Positions 1-10,200 of a DNA stretch of 64,000 bases are shown piece by piece. Origin of the DNA: Charina bottae. Its lineage: Eukaryota; Chordata; Lepidosauria; Squamata; Charinaidae. Below the pieces are notes generated by a model. It was not told the DNA's origin, made no database searches, and worked only from the letters and a program-made list of their open reading frames with translations. The stretch covers positions 1,387,501-1,451,500 of the forward strand of contig JALMGJ010000062.1 of NCBI GenBank assembly GCA_023362775.1, written 5' to 3'. Each line of letters begins with the position of its first letter. The stretch's first letter is position 1. Position numbers and translations under genes: made by a program.

Positions 1-342
1 ATTCTGTCAATGTAGCCTTACAATGAGTGAGCTCCCGCACTAGCTCCAGCTCTTGCCAACCTAGCAATTCGAAAGCATGCAAATGCAAGTAGATTAATAG
101 GTACCACTTCGGTGGGTAGGTAACAGCGTTCCGCGTGCGTCATGCCGGCCACATGACCGTGGAAGCGTCTTTGGACAACGCTGGCTCTTCGGCTAACAAA
201 CGGAGATGAGCACCGGCCCCTAGAGTCGGACACGACTGCACAAATGTGCGGGGGGAACCTTTACTTTACCTAGCCTTACAATAAAGTAGAATTAGATCAT
301 CTGGTCGTGTTTCCTGTCTGGTCTACCTCGAAAGGCTGACAT
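1..342 (+). repeat. LTR-like dispersed repeat, interrupted by a SINE
   Basis: The two outer parts (1-24 and 281-342) are pieces of the dispersed repeat that recurs around 7.9-8.8 kb and 9.6-10.0 kb. In this orientation it carries an AATAAA followed by a TCATCTGGTCGTGTTTCC-type stretch and ends near GGCTGAC. The middle is a later SINE insertion. The family is unclassified; the polyadenylation-like signal near one end is what makes it LTR-like. Confidence 0.6.
25..280 (+). mobile_element. 5'-truncated tRNA-derived SINE (Sauria/BovB-tail type)
   Basis: This lacks the tRNA head and starts in the SINE body. It ends with the BovB-like tail (GAGTCGGACACGACTG) and a CCTTTACTTTACC terminus. The 12-bp direct repeat TAGCCTTACAAT flanks it at 13-24 and 281-292, which marks target-primed insertion into the host repeat. 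Confidence 0.8.
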
Positions 343-890
343 CCGCAGAAGCAGCATTTCATCTCTGAAAATCAGCTGCTGGGTTTCAAGCCGCCAAGCG
401 CCTCCGGAGTTTTGAGATGCTTAGTGTCGTGAGTAGAAGGTGGACCACAAGGAGATGGGATTGGGAACCTTGATCTTGGCCAAGGTGTCATCTTAATTCC
501 AGGGCAAAAGGGATGCTCCATCTAGGACTTAATTCCCTGGAATATTTAGAAGTGGTCACTCCTGAGCCATATTTAGCCTTATTCTTGAATTCTCTGCCAC
601 TAATCCTGCAGGCACTTTTTCTGCTTGTCTTCACCGGATACGAAAACAGTTTTAAAACCCATCATCCATCCCCCGGCTACAAAATTAATTATTGCTCCAA
701 AGAGAAATTGCTAGATCGCCTATCATTTGTCAATTGGCAGGCTCAAATAAAGTCCACTGCTTTTCTGCAACCGGTTTCTGATCCAGTTCGACCGCTGATT
801 CCGCGAGGGGATGAATCCGAATTTGGTGGGATCGGGAATGATGGTGTAAATTCATCACTTTCTTGTGGATTAATTTAGTGTTATGTATCG
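343..890. other. Unannotated intergenic stretch
   Basis: Short open frames occur here, but there is no codon-level or domain signal and I recognise no repeat. Confidence 0.4.
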
Positions 891-1232
891 ATGGGGGCAT
901 GGTGGCTCAGCGGGTAAGAAGCCAGGCTTGTCGATCGGAAGATCGCAAGTTCGGAGGTTCGAATCCCTAGCCGCGTGTGAGGGAGTTAGCTCCTGCACTC
1001 GTCCCAGCTCTTGCCAACCTAGCAATTTGGAAGCATGCAAATGCAAGTTGATGAATAGGTACCACTTTGGTGGGGAGGAAACAGCGTTCCGTGTTCGTCA
1101 TGCCAGCCACATGACCACGGAAGCGTCTTCGGACAGCGCTGGCTCTTCGGCTAACAAACGGAGATGAGCACCGGCCCCTAGAGTCGGACACGCCTGTAAA
1201 AATGTGCGGGGGGAGCCTTTACCTTTACCTTT
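891..1232 (+). mobile_element. tRNA-derived SINE, near full length
   Basis: The RNA polymerase III A box (TGGCTCAGCGG) and a canonical B box (GGTTCGAATCC) are intact in the tRNA-like head. The body and BovB-like GTCGGACACG tail follow, ending in CCTTTACCTTTACC repeats. The same family recurs at 6812 and 59514. Confidence 0.85.
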
Positions 1233-1937
1233 ATTGACAGGGACCAAATGTTGAGATTTATTTTGGGGGGCTGTTTTCTTGCATTCGTGTTTCTTCTTGC
1301 CCTGGAGAATATGAAAAATAAATTTAAAAAGAGTATAAAAACCCCGAGACGGCGCTTCGACCAAAGGAAGAGAATAAAATTTGGTATTTGGGGACGCCTG
1401 GTTCTATTTCTGGCAGTTTCGTCTCTCCTTGCAAAGCACCTTCCTTGGAGAATGGGGGTGGCTGTTTTTCAGTCTAAGCTGCAGTTTATCCCAGCGAGTC
1501 ACGGAATATTCCATGCCCTTGATTTTTCCCCCCATTCTTGGGAAATGCACAGCTTTCATTAAAAAAAAAAGAGAAGAAGATAAAATAACAACAGGGCTTT
1601 TTTATTAAGCCTGGGCTGCGATGGCCGGAAACGCTGCAGATTAAACATTAAATCAGAGGCTGACAAGAAATATCACCTCCTGAAGACGGAAGAGTTTTTT
1701 TTTTCCAGCCGAGAAGGAACAGAAAAAATGCAGAAAGGAGGAGAAATGTAGAACGTGGGTGCTCGTAGAGGGTGTTCGCCAGCCATCTTTTGCTTCTCTT
1801 CAAGTTCTGTTGCCCCCGTTTGATCACCTGGTGGTGTGACTACAAAAGGGGCGGGGCTATGTAAATACATATATGGCATTTATTTGGTGCTAACCCTCCC
1901 ATTTGGTGGGTTATTTTGGCCTTGTTTCTTTGATCGT
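1233..1937. other. Unannotated intergenic stretch
   Basis: A/T-rich unique-looking sequence with no gene or known repeat that I can support. Confidence 0.35.
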
Positions 1938-2035
1938 AGTCTCAAGATGGGTGGACTTCAACTTCCCCATGCTGGCTGGGGAATTCTGGGAGTTGACGTT
2001 CACGCATCTTAAAGTCGCCAAGTTGAGAAATGCTG
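1938..2035. mobile_element. Degenerate palindromic hAT-type MITE
   Basis: The GATGGGTGGACTTCAACT / GGGAGTTGA inverted arms match the palindromic MITE family found intact at 5721, 17034 and 56666. The arms are diverged and the left terminus is not recognisable. Confidence 0.55.
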
Positions 2036-2225
2036 CTCTAGACAGACCTTCATTTATCTGATCTTGAAGAAATTTCTGGGCAGGGAATGTGATTTCTACT
2101 TACTGCTACTTCTTTTGGACTCAAAAGAACTCAAAAATATGCTACCAAGTTGCATATAGATCCACCAGAATATGTCACACCATTAACTAAGTTTGGATGC
2201 TTTTTATTCATCACTTTTTATAAAG

Positions 2226-2466
2226 CTATTTTTATTTTATTTTATTTTATTTTATTTTATTTTATTTTATTTTTTTATTTTATTTATTTATTTTATTTTA
2301 TTATTTTATTTTATTTTATTTTATTTTATTTTATTTTATTATTTTATTTATTTTATTATTTTATTTTATTTTATTTTATTATTTTATTATTTTATTTTAT
2401 TTTATTTTATTTTATTTTATTATTTTATTTTATTTTATTTTATTTTATTTTATTTTATTTTATTAT
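2226..2466. repeat. (ATTTT)n pentanucleotide microsatellite
   Basis: About 240 bp of TTTTA/ATTTT units with occasional 4- and 8-nt phase slips. Its reverse-complement type recurs at 22.6 kb inside a HES3 intron. Confidence 0.95.
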
Positions 2467-3170
2467 TTATGGCAGGAATTTGATTTGAAATTTCTTTCCA
2501 CGCCCCAAAAAAGGTTTTGCATCAATTCTCATGGGGGGGGGGGGAGTTTGATTTTTATACGTATTAGTTACCAGATGGCCAAAGGGGGTGCAGATGGCTG
2601 TTTTTTCATCACACAAGCCTGTCTCCATCCTTGGTTTATGTTCCTCTCCAGAGGGAGCCATTAAGAGAAAATTCCTTCCATTTTTTTTCCAGATGAGAGA
2701 CGACAGAGGGAGGGAGGGAGGGAGGGAGGGAGGGAGGGAGCTCGGTCAGCTCCCCCCCCCCCCCCACAAATCCCCACGCCTGACGCCTTCTACCCCTTGC
2801 ATCCTCGGAATAAATTCTCAGCAGCTCCTGAGCAAAACCGAAGCCTGTTTTGCAAGGAGGGGGGGGGGAAAGCGTGAAAAATTGAAAGTCGATTTCGGAT
2901 TTAAAAAATGCATTTCTGGCTTTGGTTTAAATGCACGAGGGGAGGAAGAGGCGAGGGGCTGGCATGTTCACAGGCTCCTAGGTCTGATCTCTGCTTTAGA
3001 ACAGGTCTCGTACTCTGCAGCCGGGAGGGGTTAGCTAAACGCCTAAAAATTTATGAAAGGGTGTGCAGGTCACAGATGCCGGCAACGAGGTTCCGCTGCC
3101 TGGAGCATAAAGCCGAATTGCACCATGGGAGGCTTCGGCGATGTGCATTTTGCTCCCAAAGCTCTAGATG
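2467..3170. other. Unannotated stretch with short G/C homopolymers
   Basis: Contains a G run near 2533, a (GGGA)n tract at about 2706-2739 and a C run near 2752. No gene is supported. Confidence 0.35.
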
Positions 3171-3175
3171 GGATC

Positions 3176-3330
3176 CTTAGACTCCTGGAACCGTAGGGTT
3201 GAAAGGGAGCTTGGAGGTCATCTAGTCCACCCCCTGCCCAGAGGGATATTTATTTATTGATTCTTTCGATTTCTATCACTGCCCCATCTCCCCCGAAGGG
3301 GACTCTGGGCGGTTAACAGTGATTATGTGA
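3176..3330. mobile_element. CR1-like LINE 3' fragments
   Basis: The text at 3180-3240 (GGAGGTCATCTAGTCCACCC) and at 3245-3320 (TTTATTTATTGATT ... GACTCTGGGCGG) are two motifs typical of amniote CR1/L3-like 3' ends. Only short 3' pieces are left. Confidence 0.5.
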
Positions 3331-3589
3331 TATGATTAACAGTGTGGGGAGAAAGGCACCAAATTGGGGGGGGGGGTCATTTCACCGCAGTGAAAATGAA
3401 CTCCAGTTGTGTTCTTCGGCCCTGTCGGCTCTAAATCTTTCGGCTCCCAAGTCCCTCGAGTGCCCCACGGCTGGATCAAAGCCTCAGCTTCCAGTCGGCT
3501 GCCTTTTTGGGTCATCGTGCCTATCGCTCTGCCTCCCCCCACCCCCATTAATAGATCCTGCCCCAACGGGGGTGGACTAGGTGACCTCG

Positions 3590-3790
3590 GAGGTACCGTC
3601 GATGATTCTGTGATTCCACTGAAGCGGGGCAGCGGCCAGACGTCGCACAAAGTCGAGCGATCGGTCTCGGTTCTCGACTCCAGATACTCGGCTCTTTGCC
3701 CAGGCCCGAAGTTTCGCAAGCCGACACGGCGAGATAAGTTGCTTCGTTGCAAACCGGAATTGTGCCGCGTGTGGGTTGGCCCCAGAGTTT
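3590..3790. promoter_or_regulatory. CpG-rich patch upstream of GPR153
   Basis: Roughly 22 CpG dinucleotides in about 200 bp stand out against CpG-poor flanks, about 550 bp upstream of the start-codon exon of GPR153. It could be a promoter or first-exon region, or simply a methylation-sparse island. No TATA box or transcription start is visible. Confidence 0.3.
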
Positions 3791-4158
3791 AAATTCGTAA
3801 TTTTCCACGCGCTTTTTGGAACAACGGCCCTTTCGCTTTTCTTTCCTCGCCTCTGAGAGTCAGAGACCTCTGCCCCCTGTTTACATAACGGTTCTGTTTG
3901 GCGCGAGAGCTGCTGGTGCCCATCTCGGCAACTTTGAATCATCCTGGGCAAACTCACTTGTATTGGGGGTATGCTGGCCTCCCTCGTTGGTGCCACCTAT
4001 CTGCTCCCCACTGACGCTAGCAGTGAAACGCTTCCCGCCCTCAAATGTGCAGCCCGGAGGGCACAACACGCAAGGAAGAAGCAGCGGGGAGGGTAGAGGG
4101 GAAAAAAAAACCTTTTTGGACCGTCCCTGTTTTTAACTGGATCATTCTTCTCTTCCAG

Positions 4159-4350
4159 GAACATGGGCCATCACACAGCGTCTGTCAACCCTGGCTTGTC
4201 AGTCCGTAGGCGGGGGGCTGCCCCCCTCTGACACACCCTTGATGGCGCTGCCTCTGCAGTAGGATGCCTCCCCTCCCCGCCTTCTTCCTGGTACGCCATC
4301 CTCACCTGGCCTCCCCGGCTGGGGACCCCAGCTTCCATCATGAATCATGA
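4159..4350 (+). promoter_or_regulatory. GPR153: GPR153 5' leader with three upstream ORFs
   Basis: A strong splice acceptor (TTCTTCTCTTCCAG, with a TTTTAAC branch-like site about 20 bp upstream) opens this exon at 4159. Before the main ATG at 4340 there are three upstream ATGs. uORF1 spans 4163-4231 (22 codons plus stop). uORF2 spans 4242-4262 (6 codons). uORF3 spans 4264-4350 (28 codons) and overlaps the GPR153 start in another frame. If the exon is transcribed as drawn, scanning ribosomes meet all three first, which would be expected to lower GPR153 translation. Confidence 0.55.
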
Positions 4351-7178
4351 ACGGAGCCTCCACAACAACGCGGTGGCCTGGCTGGTGTGTTCGGGGCTGG
4401 CCGTCCTCGCCAACGCCTGGGGGATCCTCAGCGTCAGCGCCAAGCAGAAGAAATGGAAGCCTCTGGAGTTCCTCATCTGCACCCTGGCTGGGACGCACAT
4501 CCTGAACATCTCCGTCCCCATCACCATGTACGCCGTCGTCCAGCTCCGCCAGCAGCACTCGGACTACGAGTGGAACGAGGGCCTTTGCAAAGTCTTTGTC
4601 TCCACCTTCTACACCTTGACGCTGGCCACCTGCTTCTCGGTCACCTCCCTTTCCTACCACCGGATGTGGATGGTGCGCTGGCCGGTTAACTACAGGTAAG
4701 GTCTCTGGGTTGAAGGCAGAGCTGGTGGGGGAAGTAAGAGGAGAGGGGCTGGGTAGGCCATCTTGAGCTCCTGAGCACGGAGGCAGGACGTAGATCAGGA
4801 CGTAGTATCTTTCTAAGATACTTCTATCTATCTATCCATCCGTCATCTAGCCATTTAGCCATTTAGCCATCCATTCATCATCCATCCATCTATCCATCCA
4901 TCATCCATCCATCCATCCATCCATCCATCAATCCATCAATCTATCCATCCATCCATCCATCATCCATCCATCCATCATCCATCCATCCATCCATCCATCC
5001 ATCCATCCATCCATCCATCATCTATCCATTCATATATCCATCCATCTGTCCATCCATCCATCCATCATATATCCATTTATCCATCCATCTGTCTCTCCAT
5101 CCATCTAAGTACTTGTTTGCCATAGGAATTTTGGGGGGTGCTATTAAATATGCACAAGCATGGACTTATATACAGGCAGTCCTCGCTTAGCGAGCACAAT
5201 TGGGACCAGCAACTTGGTCGTTAAGGGGTCTCTTCCCTTCCTGCAGATTAAGCAATACAAAGAAGCAAGCGGTCCACACGGTGATGGGCATCTGGATGGT
5301 GTCCTTCATCCTCTCCACGCTGCCAGCCGTGGGCTGGCACGACACCACCGAGAGGTTCTACGCCAGCGACTGCCGCTTCATCGTCACGGAGATCGGCCTG
5401 GGCTTCGGGGTCTGCTTCCTGCTTCTCATCAGCGGCAGTGTCGCCATGGGGGTGGTCTGCGTGGCCATCGCCCTCTTCCAGACCTTCTCCATCCAAGCGG
5501 GGAACAACCTCGACAAAAACAAGTTCAACGTGCCCACGATCGTGGTGGAGGATGCCCACGGCAAACGCCGCTCCTCCATAGACGGGTCGGAGCCCATTAA
5601 GACTTCCCTGCAGATCACCTATTTAATCACCGGCATTGTTTTCCTCTACGATTTCCTGATGGGATTTCCTGTCCTGGTAAATCTGGTGGCAGCGGTGGGA
5701 TGGGAATTTATTGTCCAGGGCAGTGTCTCTCAACCATGGCCACTTGAAGATGGGTGGACTTCAACTTCCAGAATTCCCCGTCTTCAAGTGGCCATGGTTG
5801 AGAGACACTGGTCCAGGGTGTATAAAGTTGCTAGCAACAGTCTTCTGCACCCTCTTTCTCCTAGGAGAGGGACTTGGAAACACCTTTCCAGCTATCAAGG
5901 TGAGGCAGGGCGGCCATGTTTCTGCGCCGGCTTTGAATTAAGAGCTCTGTGTTGAACGGCGGACTGGACTAGATGGCCTCAGCTCGAGGTTGCTGCAATT
6001 CTGCTGATTTGAAGGGTTGGCATGACTTTGTGGTTGTTCCAGAGAGGAGAGGAGGACACAACCACGGGGTGTCTTCAGTTAATTTACATTGCTTGCGGGC
6101 TGGCTAGAAATTCCTTCAGTGTTGGTCTGTTCCAAGCCACCATCTCTTGCTATAGAAACCAAGCATAATCTGTGCAGCTTTATTACTCCACCGTTCTAAG
6201 AAACTTAGAATATATATATTCATAATTTATAGCCTGTCTTTCTTATTGATTAGAATTGGTTAGAATTCAGTAGATTAGAATTGATTAGAATTCAGTTGAT
6301 TAGAATTGGTTCCGGCTGGGCCGAAGGCACATTGGTGAGGATTTTTTTATATATACGTATTTCTTTCTACATATTAATAATTTATAGCCGGACTTTTTTA
6401 TTGAGTAGAATTGATTAGAATTCAGTTGATTAGAATTGATTCCAGCCGGGCCGAAGGCACATTGGTGAGGATTTTATATATACATATTTCTTTATACATA
6501 TTTTCATAATTTATAGCCTGCCTTTTTTATTGATTAGAATTGATTAGAATTCAGTTGATTAGAATTTATTCCCCCTGGGCCGAGTGTACATATTTTTTTC
6601 TACATATTCATAATTTATAGCCAGCTTTTTTATTGATTAGAATTGATTAGAATTGATTCTGGCTGGGCTGAATGCACATTGGTGAGATTTATATTTCTTT
6701 CTTTCTCTCTATCTCTATCATCTCTATCTCTATCTCTATCTCTCTAATGTGTGTGTGTGTGTGTGTACACACACACATGCATACATACATACATACATAC
6801 AGTATGTATAAGGGGCGTGGTGGCTCAGCGGGTAAGACGCCAGGCTTGTTGATCGGAAGATTGCAAGTTCGGAGGTTCGAATCCCTAGCCCCGCGTGACG
6901 GAGGGAGCTCCCGCACTCGCCCCAGCTCTTGCCAACCTAGCAATTCGAAAGCATGCAAATGCAAGTAGATGAATAGGTACCACTTCGGTGGGTAGGTAAC
7001 AGCGTTCCGCGCGTGTCATGCGGCTACATGATCGCGGAAGCGTCTTCGGACAACGCTGGCTCATCAGCTAACAAACAGAGATGAGCACCGGCCCCTAGAG
7101 TCGGACACGACTGGGCAGGGGAAACCTTTACCTTTTTACAGTATGTATGTATGTATGTCTCTCACATTGGTGATTGAT

Positions 7179-7234
<56 letters not shown>

Positions 7235-10200
7235 TATATATAAGTCTTTCTTATTGATTAGAATTGATTAGAATTCAGTTGATTAGAATTTATAAAACAG
7301 CCAAAGGGGTTCTGCAAAAAATGGGGTTGGGGGACACCCATTCCCCTCCCCACCTCCGCTTCCAGACCCTCCTTGTCACTGATCCCCCAAGCTGTCGTCG
7401 TCGTAGAGCTGAATGCTGGCAAGGTTTCTGCGCAACGCTCGGCGGGGAAGACGTCACTCGCGTGGTCCATGGCCCCGGCGGTTTCTCCTGGAGGCTCAGA
7501 AAGTTTGCTTTCCTTGATGCCACCTCTCCCCTTTCAGGTGGTCAGTTTTGCCAGTTTGAAGTCGGACGTTGCCTACGACTGGATGGTCCTGTGCATCCTC
7601 TGGTGCTCCGTGGCACAGTCCCTTCTGCTGCCATTGTTCCTCTGGGCCTGCGACCGCTACCGGGCGGACGTCCGCTCCGTCTGGGAGAAGTGCGTGGCCA
7701 TCATGTCCAACGATGACGGGGGGGAAGGTGAGCACGCGGCTCCTGATGGTGGTAGTACGGGGGGTACAGGTGCCCTCATCTTTCCTGCAAGGTGGACTTT
7801 CCCACCTGAAATTCATTGCTGTCTTGGTTGAATGGAAGACGCATGAGAATCCACTCTGGCCATAGTAAGACATAGATGGTGTCAGCCTTACCAGGTAGAC
7901 CAGATAGGAAACACAACCAGATGAGCTCATTCAACTTTATTGTAAGGGTACATTGACAGAATCTTGCAAGTCTGAAAGGACAATTCTCCCCCCCCCCGTT
8001 TCCTTTACTGCCTGAGAAACTAGGGAGGGTCCCTCCTGAGCCTCTTTCTCCACCCATTATGCAGCTGTGGGCTAAGCCCTCTCTTATCTGACTGTTCCCT
8101 TTTAACGCTGATTCTCGGAAAGGGTGTGTCAGCCTTACCAGGTAGGCCAGTCAGGAAACATGACCAGAAGAGCTCATTCTACTTTATTGTAAGGCTACAT
8201 TGACAGAATCTTGCAAGTCTGAAAGTACAATTCTTCCCCCCCCCCGTTTCCTTTACAGCCCGAGAAACTAGGGAGGGTCCCTCCTGAGCCTCTTGCTCCA
8301 CCCATTATGCAGCTGCGGGCTCAGCCGTCTCTTATCCGACCGTTCCCTTTTAACGCTGATTCTCAGAAAGGGTGTGTCAGCCTTGCCAGGTAGACCAGAT
8401 AGGAAACACGACCAGATGAGCTACTTCTACTTTATTGTAAGGCTACATTGACAGAATCTTGCAAGTCTGAAAGGAAAATCCTCCCCCCCCCCATTTCCTT
8501 TACAGCCCGAGAAACTAGGGAGGGTCCCTTCTGAGCCTCTTTCTCCAGTCTTCTAACAGTCAGATAAGAGACAGCTGCATAATGGGTGGAGAAAGAGGCT
8601 CAGAAGGGACCCTCCCTAGTTTCCCGGGCTGTAAAGGAAACGGCGGGGGGGGGGGAGAATTGTACTTTCAGACCTGCCAAGATTCTGTCAATGTAGCTTT
8701 ACAATAAACTAGAATTAGTTTATCTGGTTGTGTTTCGTGTCTGTCCACCTGGTAAGGCTGACATTATTGCCCACGCTGGATGTGAAGAAGAGGATCAGGA
8801 CTGAGAACCGGATGATATCTTTGGGGTCGGAAGCTAAGCAACACTGCCCGCAAAGCCAGGAGGGCTTTCGAGGGGTTTTCCAGCGGCCAACCTTTGGTCA
8901 CCCCCCAGTTTCCGTAGGGGAAAGCGTGGCACAGCCAAAGCCAAGTTGCTTGCAGAATCTGCAAGGGTGGTTTGTTGTTGTGTTGGGAAAGAGAGTCCCG
9001 TGGGACAGGGAACCGCTTATGGCTTGCATAAGCCCCAGAGGCCACCTCCCTGGGTTAACGGATTTGACTTGAGACCTTCCCAAGACTTAGCAGGTCTCCA
9101 TGACCAGGTTTAGCTCTTCCAGAAGATCTTAACAATATTCAGAGTGTTGCTGAAATGGGCAGGTGGGATTTGTGGAGAGTCCGAGGTGAGGTTGGCGACC
9201 CAACTGGGTCTAGATGAGAACAAGCCGTGCTGGACTAGCATCTTGGCAACCCCCGTGGACCCTGGTCTGGTTATACCGCCAACTCAGCTTCAGGTTCCAA
9301 ATTTTGCAACTATCTTTCGCTGTTTATCTCCAACCCTCTCTGTCCCCCCGGGCCCCCAGAAACCAGTTTGGACCGGCCGATTCCCACGGACTTGATGTAC
9401 GTGCATCCCTACCCCGACAACTTTTCTGGGGACGTTCTCACTCTGGACCAGATTGCCAACTATGACCTGGAGAGGGGGGTCCCTCAGGTCTACCCCGCAA
9501 AGCCTGTCCCGGAGGACAAAATGCAGTATCTCCAGGTGAGAGGGTTCGGCTGGGCTGGGGAACGGGCATGTCCAGGTGGGAAGATGCCACTGAGGTTACC
9601 CATTATGCAGCTGTGGGCTATGCCCCCTCTTATCTGACTGTTCCCTTTTAACGCTGACTCTCGGAAAGGGTGTGTCAGCCTTCCCAGGTAGACCAGACAG
9701 GAAACACGACCAGATGAACTAATTCTACTTTATTGTAAAGCTACATTGACAGAATCTTGCAAGTCTGAAAGTACAATTCTCCCCCCCCATCTCCTTTACA
9801 GCCCAAGAAACTAGGGAGGGTCCCTTCTGAGCCTCTTTCTCCCTCCCATTATGCAGCTGAGGGCTATGCCCTCCCTTATCTGACCATTCCCTAGGGAGCA
9901 TCTCTTTGCCCCGTCTCCCAGGGTCTTTCCCACATATCATTACACTTAGTCCCATGAGATCAGATCCAAATTTCCAGCAGGCAGGCTCCCAAGCCAACAA
10001 TCCTCACCCTGTTATTGGTCCCCCATGTATTTTATTCTGAGGTACACTGCCTCTGTCTGTGGTAGTTCCACTCTTAAGTGGCCTTCTTGTCTGCTGCCAG
10101 CAGAGTGCTTTTCCCATGTGCAAATTAATTTCTACTAGTGCCCACGATGAATTTAACTATGGGAGATATTGTTGGACTACAGTTCCCATCAGCCTTGGCC

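Noticed and set aside
18..233. Recurrent 70-90-codon minus-strand frame starting [16 protein letters not shown] (also near 967-1191 and 59646-59915)
   Set aside because: This is the antisense strand of the tRNA-derived SINE, present wherever the SINE is. It is a shared repeat translation, not a gene.
891..970. Possible tRNA genes at the SINE heads (A and B boxes present)
   Set aside because: The head continues into the SINE body and BovB-like tail, and lacks an intact acceptor stem. The promoter boxes are expected in a Pol III-driven SINE.
8815..8850. Second 5S-like fragment (GGGTCGGAAGCTAAGCAACA)
   Set aside because: Only about 12 bases (CGGAAGCTAAGC) match 5S and the context diverges, so chance cannot be excluded.
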